Origin: Thalassia testudinum
Lineage: Eukaryota > Streptophyta > Magnoliopsida > Alismatales > Hydrocharitaceae
Assembly (NCBI GenBank): GCA_037157565.1
Contig: JAZHRO010000013.1
Coordinates: 77,307,501 to 77,371,500 of the forward strand
Direction of reading: 5' to 3'
DNA: 64,000 nt
A program made the position numbers and the translations under genes. The notes under the pieces are model-generated. The model worked only from the letters and a program-made list of their open reading frames with translations. It ran no database searches and was not told where the DNA came from. Positions 1 through 12,456 of the stretch are shown here, in pieces. Every line of letters starts with the position of its first letter. The stretch's first letter is position 1.

Positions 1-1260
1 GCGGTGGATGTGCTCTACTGCATGTGTGTCGCCAGAGAAGATCTGGTGCTGCTGCTGCCTTTAGGAGAGAAGGAGAGGGCGTGGGTGTAGGGTTTAGAGG
101 CCTTGAGAGTGGGATATCAAGAGCCACGGTTTAGGATCGGTGCTTTAATATCAAGTGGGAGAAAATGAATAATCATATTTATCAAAAGTAACCCTACATC
201 TCTTTATATAGAGAGAAGTGTTGAGAAGATTGCAACAAAAGTCTAAGAAAATAAAATAACTAATAAAGAGATACATAAAATAGAAGTGCTCTATCAACAT
301 AGACTTATATCATAATTTTAAATATTTTAAGATAAATAAGGGTTTAGAATTGTTGATAGAATAAATTGTATCAAGTGAGCTGGGAAACTCTGAACAGACT
401 TTACTAAATAGTAAAGCCAAGTTCTTTGAGTTGGATTCTTTCAGATGGTAAAAAGCCACATCCATTTTGCAAGTAAAATTTAAACAAGGCCACACATGAG
501 GGGGCATATTTTTAGAACAGTCGGCAAATAAAGACGATGAAACTATGATGTGGTTATAATGAATGGATGAGGCGAAACTCCCAGAAGTGGTTGTATTAAT
601 TTTCTGGACTCTCCATCTCTAGGATGGTCTTGTGGATGTTGTTACTGTAGGATTATTACTCCAAATGATGGACCGATATGTGTATATATATAATTATACA
701 TTCATGATTGGCAATTATTTGGGCCCATATTAAAAGTAATCAAATGAGGTATTGGAATGGATTATGGGCATTGATGTATCATTAAGACATGGGAACGAAT
801 GTGTAGAGACTTTTGAGTGATTTGCTTTTCTATGATAAAGCAAATGTCCAAATACAAATTAATGGTCATTAATTTGTATTGAGGTGGTAGTTGTGGTCCC
901 CAATATCCTAACGCAAATTCTGATCTCCCTTGGATCCCCATCGACAAGAGAGAGTAAGGAGAGGAGGATACAAGTTTCTGCAAACTTCATTAGAAGAACT
1001 GCTGAGGCTTGATACTTCTCAGATCAGGTCGTGTTAAGATTTGGAAAGCTATTGTTGTCGTCCTCAACAACATATCAATGACCATGAATATGGGTATGTG
1101 TTCTATCTTGTTATTTGCACACACACACACACACCCATATATATATATATTATGTCGTCCACTATGTTTTGATTGCAAGCACATTGTTCATAGCATCTCG
1201 GATCACTCATAAACTAGGATTGGAAACCCACAAGTCTTCTTGCTAAAAACCTAGAAATCA
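1..1260. other. Unassigned AT-rich sequence
   Basis: No gene could be recognised on either strand. The open frames here are short, lack family motifs and look like chance. The only clear structure is a dinucleotide microsatellite at 1118-1150. The stretch may be intron or upstream sequence of the asparaginase gene whose last exons begin at 3360, but no further exon was found in it. Confidence 0.4.
1118..1150. repeat. (CA)n/(AT)n compound microsatellite
   Basis: A run of CA dinucleotides (1118-1134) passes directly into a run of AT dinucleotides (about 1136-1150). Confidence 0.9.
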
Positions 1261-1269
1261 CACTCGTAA

Positions 1270-1810
1270 CTGCTCTAGGTACTACTATTAAACTTTAGTA
1301 TTGGTAGATATCAACCACAATTTTGGACACTTTTACTTCAAGCTCAAAACTGTAGCTATCGAGTACTGGTAGTGGACTTCAGTACCAGTACACATAGCTT
1401 ACAGATTCTCTCTGGAGCTTGATATGACCCAAACTTGTATGTCACAAGAAAAAGGTATTGGCCTTCAGTACCGATATATGATGAGTATTGGCTAAGTACT
1501 TCATATTCTAAGGTTCAAGCCAGCACACATATGGTACCGGTACTCAAGATGAGCACCGATACTTGTTAAGATTGGATGAGTACTGAGTTTTGAAGTGTTG
1601 ATCCACTACCCTTTAGGTACCAGTACCTATGCATTAGTGCCAGTGCATCTAGAGTACGGGTTCTTCATGTTGTTTGACTAAGTGTCCCAAACAAAATGAC
1701 ACTGGTGTTGGTACTAATCTTCAGTATCGGTACTGCTTGAATATGGGATTAGGTCAACACAGACAGGAGGTCAATGGTATCGGTACTAGTCCTCAGTATC
1801 AGTACTCATT
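1270..1810. repeat. Array of GTAC-centred palindrome doublets, probable old LTR fragment
   Basis: Variants of the palindrome GGTACCGGTACC and AGTACCAGTAC recur through this stretch, mostly in pairs. Start-to-start distances of the core are 19 or 20 bp: 1279/1298, 1363/1382, 1534/1553, 1617/1637, 1705/1724 and 1777/1796. The layout resembles the GACGTC doublets in the U3 regions of the LTRs further on, although the core sequence differs. The flanking text at 1840-1900 has the feel of a copia-type LTR, but no LTR ends or target duplication could be fixed, so the LTR identity is inference. Confidence 0.5.
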
Positions 1811-3359
1811 GAGTATAGAACACATTTATCTTAGGCCAGCATTCAGGCTCATCGTTTGGTTATTAGTGGGTTAATTGCACTTAACCCCAACAGTTACATG
1901 TGTCTCACTTCCTGCTCAATCTCTTGATGTACTTCAAGCCTATGTCTACTGCATATATTTTGCTCTCCTGTTTTACTGTCTTCCTTTCAGAAACGACAGC
2001 ATCTATATCTCATCTTGCCCAGATATCGGCATAATAAACATTTGAATATCCAGCCACTCCTGCATATTTAGTTTCAGAGCAGATGCCTTGTCATCTTCGA
2101 GTACTGTTGTACTCGAGAAGAAATTGACAAGAACACCTTGTTGTGTCTTAATGGAAGCAATATATTGACCATTTTTTCAGTGTCATTCAAATAGCAAAGG
2201 CATACTGATTTGGAGTGGACTGGTAGCTAAGGTTAAATGTAAGCGACCGATTCTTTGCTATGATTTTGTTTGTGGAGAACTGCCTATGAGGTGCTAGCCA
2301 TACTCTTAACAAAAGAAGACTCCTGACTTGGAAACTGCTTTTTGTTGCTAAAATAAGTAAACCAGTCTTTAGAATAAAAAATTAGTCTTTGTAAAATAAA
2401 AGAAAATTAGATCAATTCACAAGTTGGGAAGAGGAAGGTTGCTGTGTAGACAATGGAACCAAAAAAGACCCTTGGTTGGTTTTCTATAGTTGTAAACCAA
2501 CGAAGTTCGTCAAATGTGCAATCATATCCCTGAACATGTAAATCCTGCATGCAAGTCTTTTAAGATTTTGTGTTATGAATGAAGTGCCCGTACAACCTTC
2601 AAATACTTTCTGTTCTTAATCCCATAACAACGAGATGCTACAAAGAAAGAAAACTGTTTTCTTGGATGGAAGAGTCAATTGAATTTATGCTTAAGGTTTA
2701 TGTTATGGGATGGTGATCTCTATCTCGATGCTTTCCTGTAATTCAGTGTGGATCTGCAGGATCATGTTGACTATATGCCCGATTTAGTCTGTGGATTCTC
2801 ATTATAGATCTATCATCAAATACTCCAAATTGATGTCTTAGCAGTGACAGTCTAGAGATGGCTGATTGTTCTTGGCTAAGTTCATGTCCCAATACATATG
2901 CCACTTGATAGACAGTTGTGCTTGAAAGCTTTGCTCAACAACAATGAAGCTATAGTTATAGCTCCAACTGGCAAATAATGATGGTAATTTTTTTATTGAA
3001 AGGTAAAAGGATAGTCACACAAGGCTGATGACTATCCAGAATTAACCGTGGTGATTTGAGGGCAACGTAGACAGGTAAGGCCTTTGAATTCAAAGTGTCA
3101 ATGCAATGAGAAAATGCATGATCCCCTAGGATAATCTTGCAGATTCGATAGGCTATTCTGCCATAATCAGTCCATACTAATGCATCAACTATTTGCATGA
3201 TGTATTTGACAAACACTAAAGTCCTCAAATGATATGTCTCATCTCCAAGTTCTCTGGATGTATGTGGATCTTTGGCAGAAAATGTGATCAGTAGTATGTA
3301 GTGATGTAGGTCTTTCAGAGTTCTCTGGTTAGATTACTCAGAAGTGCCTAAAAATGCAG
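1811..3359. other. Unassigned sequence, probably intron of the asparaginase gene
   Basis: It lies directly before an exon that starts after a CAG acceptor at 3357-3359. I looked for the preceding conserved exons of the family (the part ending in a KIPG-like motif and the catalytic threonine region) and did not find them. The stretch is either a long intron with the remaining exons outside the window, or the gene is only a 3' remnant. Confidence 0.4.
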
Positions 3360-3464
3360 GGTGGGTGATGGGCCTATAGCAGGAAGTTCTGCTTATGCTG
3401 ATGATGAAGTTGGTGCTTGCGGTGCTACTGGGGATGGAGATATTATGATGCGATTCCTCCCATG
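3360..3464 (+). CDS. Isoaspartyl peptidase/L-asparaginase, penultimate exon
   Basis: This 105-bp exon encodes [18 protein letters not shown] followed by [16 protein letters not shown]. This is the highly conserved glycine-rich segment of the beta subunit of N-terminal nucleophile (Ntn) hydrolases of the plant isoaspartyl peptidase/L-asparaginase type. The GATGDGD stretch lines the substrate pocket. It is bounded by a CAG acceptor and a GTAACA donor. The exon ends after TG of a cysteine codon, and the next exon begins with T, which restores Cys and continues with YQVVESMRQGM. The catalytic threonine would lie in an upstream exon not seen here. The closest relative by memory is the Arabidopsis isoaspartyl peptidase 3 group (N4-GlcNAc-asparaginase-like). 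That subgroup call is family knowledge, not tested. Confidence 0.85.
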
Positions 3465-3944
3465 GTAACATGCTTTACGGTCCTTAACATTTTTTTGCTC
3501 CAATGCTTGAATATACATTTTGGATTTTCTTGTTTGCAAAGATATTCGACCTTGATTTTCATCAGGCTTTTGGATGTATTGGTTGGAAGGACAACATTAA
3601 TCAATGAAACTTGGTTTTGCCACCTTCCTGTAATAATATTTCCTTTTAACATTTTGTGCCTATGCTTCGATCATTTGACCGAAAGATACATCTAGCACCT
3701 GTCTATAGACATGCTTGATAAAAACTTCTAGCTTTTGAGAATATCATACAAATTGGTTATCTTTTTGTGAAGTTTAAGATCCCCTTCTTCTACTACTTCC
3801 GATTTTTTTTGCAAAAAAAAAAAATAAAATCAAACAATTGGTTCTGAACCTGTTTGCTGTGCAAAAATGAGAGAAAATATGGTGGTCTCTCAAGAATGTA
3901 GCAACCACTGCTCTCCATTATTATTGATGTGGTTTTTATTACAG

Positions 3945-4164
3945 TTATCAAGTTGTCGAGAGCATGAGACAAGGAATGATGCCCAAGAGTGCTGCTAGAG
4001 ATGCAATTTCACGGATAGCTCGTAAGTTCCCCAATTTCATAGGGGCCATTTTTGCTATTGACAAGAATGGCAAGCATGCAGGAGCTTGCCATGGATGGAC
4101 TTTTCAGTACTCTGTGAGAGCTCCAGGTATGAAGGATGTGGAGATCTTCACTGTGTCTCCTTGA
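3945..4164 (+). CDS. Isoaspartyl peptidase/L-asparaginase, terminal exon
   Basis: This exon follows a TTACAG acceptor and completes the cysteine codon split from 3464. It encodes the C-terminus of the enzyme, about 73 residues, with ARDAISRIARKFPNFIGAIF, then a GACHGWTFQYSV motif, and ends DVEIFTVSP before a TGA at 4162-4164. Plant homologues usually end in a similar FTVLP. The intron between the two exons is 480 bp with canonical GT-AG ends. No stop codon or frameshift interrupts either exon, so the 3' end looks under selection, but without the upstream exons I cannot say the gene is intact. The protein would cleave isoaspartyl dipeptides or asparagine after autocleavage into two subunits. 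Confidence 0.88.
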
Positions 4165-5334
4165 AAAACTGGATGCTTGTCCGTATTAACACATCCTCCT
4201 GTTTTCCCACGCACAGAAATCGAAATTTAGTTGGACACCAGTTACTGAATAATGTTAGTTCTGTGAAGTTATTCGGTCATATTCTGTAGATGTTTCATAT
4301 GGCACATCAGTTAGGAAATACAAAGCAATTGTAGCTTAGTTGGGGAAAAAAAAACACTTTCCTAAAATTTGGAAGGTGAATCGGAAAAATCTGTTTTGTT
4401 CCCTTCATCTGGATTTTGCACTCACAAATGAATTTAGTCTGTATTGTAGGATCATTGAGAAAGTCCTTCGCTTCTGCCTGAAGTAAGGTTAAAATTAGAC
4501 GAAGATACCTGAATAATCAATTCAGAAGTTGTTTTGCAAACATTACATGAAGAACAATATGCATGGCAGAATTTAGTCTAACGTTGAGGTGTCCATTGCT
4601 TCATGTTATAAAAAGATTGTGTTAATCATGGTATGTCTAGAACTCAAACTGTCACCACGGATCCGAAGATGGGTAAACGATGTAGCTTTCTGATCAACAG
4701 CATTTTAAAACTTCTCTACTTAAATTGCATGCCGATATCCAAATATCCACTATCAAGAAAATTTATATCGCTACTTGATGGTAGAGGCATTATATCATCC
4801 TGAAATCATGGTTCAAGTTTCATGAGCCTGGTGGTGGTTTGATAAAAAAAAAGAACGAGAGACTTCTCTTGGCATTACACTCTAACTTTATTGTATCATT
4901 TCAAAATTGTTGTAATTGAGGTATACGAATATCCTAGCTAGTGATGTTCGTTGGTCACTTTTTTCTGTTTAAGATGGCCACTGCCGTAATCTAGTGTCAG
5001 ATGGATCGTAACAACTCACTAATTATCATTGTCATAAATTCAGCAGTAGTCGTTGAAAAAGTAGTACTGCATATGTACATACAAGCACAGGTATGGTCAA
5101 TGGAAGGCAACACATACGTATAACAACAATAGGTTCACAATGATTGGAAGATCAACGTCACAGGTAAGAACAAATAAACTTGTGATGAGGCACAACCAAA
5201 TAAAATTGGAATCAAAGAGCTATACGATCAAAGTCCCACCCTTGCTATAAGATAAATTTATTGAAACTCTGGTGAGTTCTACGTTAAATATAGGGAGGTA
5301 AACATTTGATTAAAAATCACGTTTAGAATTATTG
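4165..5334 (+). other. 3' flank of the asparaginase gene
   Basis: AT-rich, with no coding features. The 3' UTR and poly(A) site should lie in its first few hundred bases, but no signal stands out enough to place them. Confidence 0.4.
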
Positions 5335-6840
5335 TCACGAACTAAAATAACTTGTTCAAATTAATCTACGCAAGTTAAACTATTTAAAGAATAAATAATA
5401 GAAGATAAAGAGATAATATATAAAGAAAGAGAAAAATAGAGAGATAATTAATAAATATTGCATTTAAATATTTTAAAGTATATTACAATTACTTAAAGAA
5501 AATAAAACAAAACTAGAAAGCGGTAAAAAGATAAGGGTGAGAAAATCCTTATCGACGGTTGCTTGGAGGACGAGTCGCATTGACGAAGCGTTCGGAAGAG
5601 GGTGGTGAGATGCTGGACGAGAGAGAACAGAGCTGGCAGACGAAAGACGGAACAAGGTGGTGTCGCAGCGGGATTCGCTTCCCGAATGGTGGTAAGAAGA
5701 CAACGGGATGCTCCACGAAGAGGGAAGAAGATAGAAAATTATTTTACTCTAACTCTAGTAGAGCATCCCGGGTATGGGACTAGCTCGTAGAGCTTTGGAG
5801 GGGGTGAGAGAAGAGAGAAAGGGATGAAGAAATATGTAGTAGGGGTAGTCCTTTTATCGGTGTAGTCATGGGGGTAGTTTGGTCATTTAAATGCTTAGAA
5901 TTTAATATAGGGGTCTTTAGTGGCGGATGCATGTGTTGTTATAGGCGCGCAACGTTGTAGCCACTCCTCAATGAGGATCGTCCATCGTGCATTCGATCGC
6001 TCCTAGCATGCCACGTTACGCGGCCATCCACCTTTAGGTGTTCACACGCTCTCAAGCACCGCGCCACTCTTAACTGTCCGATCATGCGATCGGACGATTG
6101 AGAATCACGTGCGCTTCGCCTTCAGCACACCCACAATGCCCACGTATGATGGTGCATATGATGACATGTCATCGCGCCCGTGTAGAGCGCTCCATCCGAC
6201 GCACCTGGCATCGCCACATAGTTGCCTCCATCGTCGCTCATTGTCGATCGAACGGCACAATGTTGCGCGCCTACTTTTCTCGCGAATTAAGCCCCCTCGT
6301 CGCGGCTTGATTACGCGTCGCGTGCTACGCATATGGCGCTCGATCGCTGCGCTGAGGGGCTTTCTTTGTCAAGTTCTTGTTTTAAGGCCGCGGCTTTCTC
6401 AATCGTTGGATCTATCCAACGGTCGAGATCGCGTGGCCTTTGCTGAGGAGGAAGAGCGGCAAAGGCTTTGGGCAGCTTGGATGTTGCCACGTGGCATCAT
6501 CTGGGTCATCCATTTTTCAATGCTCGTAGATGGTGCCATAGATGTCGGATTTGATCAATTTTTACGCTGTTAGGCTACAATCATCGATCTGAATCCATCC
6601 ATATGGTTGGATTTGTCATTTGAGATACAGATTTGCACCACCTTGCCCCTTGACCTCTGATCTTCTTTGGATTGCATCTAATGCTACGGAGGTCCGATCG
6701 AGGCGATCTTGGAGGCATTGAACTCCGATCATTGCCATAATCAGATCTGTACAGTTGGATCTTTAATTCGAGGCCCAGAAAAATATCGACCTGTCCCCTA
6801 ATCACAAAAAGAGGTAAATTAACATGTAATTTATACAAAC
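5335..6840. other. Possible old repeat with GC-rich block
   Basis: The sequence switches from AT-rich (5335-5500) to a GC-rich block (about 5930-6790) with phrases such as a CGATCGGACGATTGAG-like palindrome and CCAACGGTCGAGATC, typical of plant LTR sequences. It begins near a TGTCACGAAC motif at about 5333 that could be an LTR start. No matching CA end with a target duplication was found. Open frames here show no known domain. Confidence 0.3.
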
Positions 6841-8040
6841 TAATCTAAATGAATGATGATACATGTTATGTAATATTTATAATGCATAATACTTTTATAG
6901 ACCTAGAAATACGCATAAATAGATATTTTAGATCAATTAGATGTATACATATCAGCTACCACAATTGGTTCTTGGATGAGAATAAAGTAAATTTCCATGA
7001 GAGGAAGAAAGTTTGGTTATGTGTGACCTAAAACCCACGTGAAGATATGTATTGGATATTTGTGCATGAAAAGTCAGAAGGAGATTGATTTCAAGATAAT
7101 GGACATAGCCATTGGGAATTGTAACATCTGAAATCTGAAAATAATTTCTTGAAAAATTATGTGGAAAAATAAATTCGAAATGGGAAGCACTGCACTCGAT
7201 CTAGCAAGCCAAGGTGTGTGCCCTCGTGTGTATGTGTGTTCATGTCATATTTGATTGTATATATACCCTCCCTTAACCCATGCCCACATGATTCTAGGTT
7301 TCATCTTCAGATCCCACTTACAAGTGTCTCATGGGACCAAACTTCCCATGCCTTTGATTTCAACATAAATTCTAATTAACATTCCCAACTAACTGTGTTC
7401 CAAATTGGAATTAAGTACTCAAAAGTTTCAAATAATCCACTCCAACTCAACAATCCAGGTGAAAAAACAAATCTTCTTAGCTATTACACTTTACTTTTAA
7501 TAAAGGTAATTATCAATATAAATCTTTACCTAAGTTAGCCACTTTCACCATAACAACATAAAGTAAAACTAGTTTTCAACTTTAGACCTTTGTTGTGGAT
7601 ATGCAGTGGTAACAACAGAGTGAAGATCTTGGTAGTAATCTTTTGGCTTTGGAGCTTTAATGACCATGCATTTTCTCTATTTCATTAGTGCATTTGGTAA
7701 AACCTTGTTTCCTTATTTCTAGCTTACAAAAGCAATTGCATAGGTGACATTACCTAAGGATGTATTGCTTGCATCTTGCCTCAAAGGATTGAACCTATTA
7801 AGAGTAAAAGTTCATGCTAGTCTTGTAGTTATCTTGGTATTTGGGCCCTTATTGGGATTAGACGTAAATGTTAGACATTTATAATTGAGTGCAAACTAGT
7901 TTCTCATGCAACTTGTTTACCACATTAAATTTAAGTTCTGGAATCTCCACTTAGTTAGGTCATTTCTACTAGTGAATTCATAATGGCTTTCAGTTTGGTC
8001 CCAAGCCTAGATTTTAGGACCACAAATCCCTTAAATTTGC
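6841..8040. other. Unassigned AT-rich sequence
   Basis: No gene recognised. It lies just beyond the C-terminal end of the copia pol remnant on the minus strand, so it may hold the decayed 3' part of that element, but no LTR boundary could be identified. Confidence 0.35.
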
Positions 8041-9790
8041 TTATAAGTGGACCTGCTTTGTTATCTTCGGATCTAACAAATTCATAGCTATCACTCCTTG
8101 AGACATTAGATCTCTTATAGACTTGAGTCTAACTTGGATATTTCTCTTAGTGTCGTGATTGTACTTTGAACTTTTTATCTTTGTAATTCTTATCATGTTA
8201 TTATAATGTAAAGAAATTACAGGAATTGGCTTACCCACCGTGGGCATCTTAAAGAGAAGCCTTCCTAGCCTTTTAACCTTTACTCTTGTTTTGTCAAAAG
8301 CACATAGCTCAACCTTAAAAGTGGACTGAGCCAATATAATATGTTTCTTAGACCTTCAACATATTGCATCGCCTTTAAAAGCGAAGACATGCGTAATAAT
8401 ACCATTTTTTTTGGAGTCCATTTGTTATCTAATTTGCATCTTAATATCCTTCCAGGATTGAAGGATATCTCCATAATGCAATCCAACATAGTACCTTTAA
8501 GGTACTCTTCTTTGACTCAAGCCTTCCAATGAATATGGTGAAGGCAGCTAATGTAACCTACTCAACTTGACAATCATAAAATAGATATTTAGTTGGTGCA
8601 GTTTACAAGGTACATCAAGTCATCTTTCTTTCATTCCTAACGTTCTTCAACAAAAGAGAACTCGACAACCCTTTTTTCTACTTTACATCTTCCTTCTGTG
8701 GTGCTTTGTCTATCCAATCCATAATGGAGTAGGGACGTATGAGAAATCAGACATTATGATCCATGAGTACCTAAGTTGCATTTTAGGCACTCTACTAGTG
8801 TTCTTGCAATGTGGTTTCGAGAAATAATGAATGCATATAGGTTTATAATTCTAAGAGCCAAATTTCTCAAGAACTTTCTCAGCACAGTGTACTTCAACAA
8901 TGATTACATCTTCCGTTGACATAATCAACTTTAGCCCTAAGAGCACATCAACAACTCTCATTTCCTTCATTTTGAACCTATTGCTAAAGAATGCCTCGAT
9001 TTCATTAGCTATTTCGGTGTTCTATCCAAACAACAAGGCATTATCCATATACATGCATATAGTAATAAACCATCACCCTCGACCATAGAATAAACACATG
9101 TATTAGACATATGAACAGCAAAGCCATAAGCAAAGTTTAGAAAGTTGGTATGCAATATGCAGTTGGACAGGTCATTGTATAGTGAATACTTGGTATGCTA
9201 GGTAGCACACAAGTGAGTATGCATTTTAATGCTTTTCAAAATTTTAAGTATAAAATAATTAAATTTTAATGCTAATTAGATGAAGACAATTGATAACAAC
9301 AACCAACTTTTAAAAAACTTAAGCACTGAAACCAAAGCATAAGTTCTTAAAACAACATAAAAGGGGAATCATTTGCAATAATAACTTATTGTTATAAAAA
9401 AAAGGAATCTGTCATAGTTGACGGTCTATTACAAATGTGTCCGAGTATTAGGCCTTATATGCGGAATACTCAACTTGCATATGGGATTTGCCCACATATG
9501 ATGCTGCATATATATAATATGCAGTGTGGTCCCCTTTATGCATGGGAGTACTTGGCCAAGCATTTGATTTATGTGGTTGATTTTGTGAACCTTGGCTGTA
9601 AGATTGAATGATCGTATTAAACTTTTCATGTCATTATTTTGAAACTTTCCTCAATCTATAAAGTGATTTCATAGGTTTACATATTTTCTTCTCATTATTG
9701 ATACTATGAATATCTTAGGTTGATCTATGTAGATCTCTTCATTAAGATTGCCATGTATAAAGTTAATCTTCACATCCAATTGGTGGATGG
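8041..9790 (-). pseudogene. Decayed Ty1/copia pol (reverse transcriptase and RNase H)
   Basis: Read on the minus strand from about 9790 down, broken frames recall copia reverse transcriptase. First comes a MDVKINFIHGNLNEEIYI stretch (family: MDVKTAFLNG...EEIYM) near 9780-9700. Then comes a catalytic-site remnant YMDNALLFG near 9050 (family: YVDDMLIFG, so the second catalytic Asp is lost), then CAEKVLEKFG near 8890. RNase H follows: an open frame at 8334-8041 with PIPVISLHYNN and NIQVRLKSIRDLMSQGVI, matching the copia RNase H end (family: CDSQAA, RH.TIRQLLSQG). Many stops and shifts make it non-functional. No gag, integrase or LTR belonging to it could be placed. It may be the interior of the element whose LTR is F2, since the orientation agrees, but that is only a guess. 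Confidence 0.75.
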
Positions 9791-9799
9791 TAAGATTAA

Positions 9800-12130
9800 T
9801 GCTCTATGAATTTAAAACATAATTAAATAATCAATATTTTTCTTTTACTTAAAATCACAAGTTCAACAATGCAAGCTCAAGGTGGCAATCCTATAACCTA
9901 ACAAGGTCGATTGTTGTTCAACAACAAACGCACGCAACATATCACACATTATCAAGCAAAATAAGGAGGCGGTTAAAGTGAAAGTCCAAAAGTGAGTGTG
10001 AGAAAGCATAAAGATAACATTCATGCAATTTGAGATGGCATAAATGCTATCATACTTATTGGAAAAAGGTAATAAAGTAGGAAATGAAAAATAAATAGCT
10101 ACTTTTCCATAGGACTTAATGTTGACACCCTTCGAGTACCGTTCACGAAAATGAGATCACCAATCAATTCACTCTAATTCTCTCATTCTTGGTTTGAAGA
10201 TAAAACAAGAGATAATGAAGCCAATAGTCAAATAAAGACAAGTACACGTTACGACAAAGATCATAGACATGTACAATTAAGAATCAATTACTACCGCAAA
10301 GCAAGGGAATTATGCAATAACCGAAAGCAACAACTAAGAAAGTCTGTAAACTAGTGCTTCATTTTGTTTTACGATACACAGAAAAATGCATAAGCAAAAG
10401 AAATATAACAAATAATTTGTCTAGAAGTGTTCTTTAATTTAGTTTATGTCACAAATATACCTTTATCTTAAATCCAACCAGGACATGGTCTTCCACGTTG
10501 AGTCGAATCTGAGTAGAGGTGTTGTATGACGCTCCATCACTTCACTAGGCCATATACAACAGGTGGAGGTTCTCCCCCACTTCACCATGTAAAGCATAAG
10601 AATCGATGATCACAAGGGTTTGCCAATGATAGATCCGTTGTTGTGATGCGAAATTACAATTGTTTAATAAATTTCAAAACATACAAAAATAAATAAAATT
10701 TGAGTATAGTGGAAGTCCAAGTTGAATCACAGCGGGGTAAAAATATTTTATGGTAATGATTACTGTCTAAATTTTTTCTTTTTTTTTAACATTTTTATAT
10801 TTTTTTGACATTTTAGAGATGATATCAGATACTAATCCTAAATATAAGGATGAATTTGCAGGATAAGGGCCTAAATGTAAAATGTGAATATAAAAATTTA
10901 CTTAAATCTAAATATTATAAGAAAATTGGTGGAAGTAAATAATTATCTCACTAAGCTATCTATTGATTTTTGCTCAAAAATAACTTCTAGGATGCATGTA
11001 GTAAATTCGAAAAGAAAATGTAAGGACTAAGTTGAGACAAGAAATAACTAGAATGGAAATGAATTTTTTATTTTTTTTTCATAAGGGATTTGCAAATGAA
11101 TAATTGCAAGTATATAAAATTAAAGTTAAAAAATCTAGGATAAAATTTTTAGATTTTTCGTATGCACAAAAATTATGGAATAAATACATGAAGGGAGATG
11201 AAATTACTAAACGTAAATGTCACAATAAATAAAAAAAACTAAATACTAATTATGAATAAGCATGGAAGAAACTAACAATGAAAATGAATAGAAAAATAAA
11301 AGACTTGTATTAATGAACTAAATGTTAAGAGGAATAAACTAATTGAAGATTACAGTTATAATTGCAAAACTAAACTAAGAACTAGAATAAAGAATTAAAA
11401 AAACAAAGAACAAGAAAAACCAGAAAGCGTGATGATGTCGTGGCGATGGTGAAGAAGATGGAGGCCAGAGACAAAGGAAAGGAAGAAAAGAAGCATTGGT
11501 AGCTGCTAGAGGCCACCTGCTCAGAGGAAGGGGAAAAGGTAGAAGGTAGAATGATCCTTTATGAAGGTCTTAAGGCCTTTTTATATATTTTAGAGCTTCC
11601 ATAAAACTTTCAAAAAAACTTTAAAATTTGTAGCTTCGAGATAAGGAAATCCAAACAACTCCTGATCCTATGAAAGCTCTAATTTTTGGCCAAAAATCTC
11701 ATAGGTGTGCCACCATATAGCCTAGATGGGCTTATTTTTTGATTTTTCTTAACTCAGGTGACTAAATGAACTTGTAAATTATAGGCTTGCTCTTCAACTC
11801 ACCTATAATGCAAATAAAAAGATAATAGTCACTCCAAAAAATGTAAATAAATATCTAAATTAGTGTATTTACAACCTAAATACCCAAAAATAATAATAAT
11901 TTGGCACAAAATTTTCATAAAATTATAACACAATCAAGTAGTGTATCCCCCTGACTTTCCATGGAGAGTAGAGGAAGGGAAAGGAGAGGACGAAAAAGAA
12001 GGCATGACATTTCTCCACCACCTCGCCATGCAAATACTTTTAATGGTAGTCTTCTGGACCTCACCATGCAAATACATAGAATACACTAAAGCAGGGGTGA
12101 TTAGTAAATTGAATATAAATACAAACTTTT
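9800..12130. other. Unassigned AT-rich sequence
   Basis: No gene, RNA or repeat boundary could be supported. It could be decayed interior of the copia element between its pol remnant and LTR F2. Short open frames near 11.94-12.16 kb lie on both strands over the same bases and show no domain. Confidence 0.3.
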
Positions 12131-12139
12131 TATGGTAAT

Positions 12140-12456
12140 TGAAAAAGCACAAGAGAAACAAATCACAAGAGACAACAATTTAAGGTGGAAACCCGTACAG
12201 GAGAAAAACCACCACCCAAGTCTCACAACTTGAGATTTCTCACAGCTTGAGATTTTCCAATCTCAAAGGCAATCAGAGGTTCACTAACCACACCACGTAA
12301 ACAACGGTGGTGTACCTCAATTTACAACCCCCTCTTTAGTCCCAATCGAAGAGTTTTACCATTCCATACGGAAGAGATGGAGATCCGATAGGTCGAATAC
12401 CTAACTACAATTATGAACAACAAAAATTGAAATACAAAGTAAAACCTAAAGAGCCT
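12140..12456 (-). mobile_element. LTR F2, first segment (outermost layer)
   Basis: This is the decayed minus-strand copy of the LTR seen complete at 21090-22805. Shared phrases with the reverse complement of F1 include a GAAAAACCACCACC block, GATTTTCC, and CCTCAATTTACAACC. The outer (low-coordinate) edge is blurred; by comparison with F1 it should lie around 12.05-12.14 kb. The segment is cut at 12456 by the solo LTR at 12457-15181. It resumes at 15187-15222 and, after the CACTA element, at 51187-52430. Confidence 0.65.

Noticed and set aside
8341..8532. Plus-strand open frame of 63 residues over the copia remnant
   Set aside because: Shadow of the minus-strand pol sequence.
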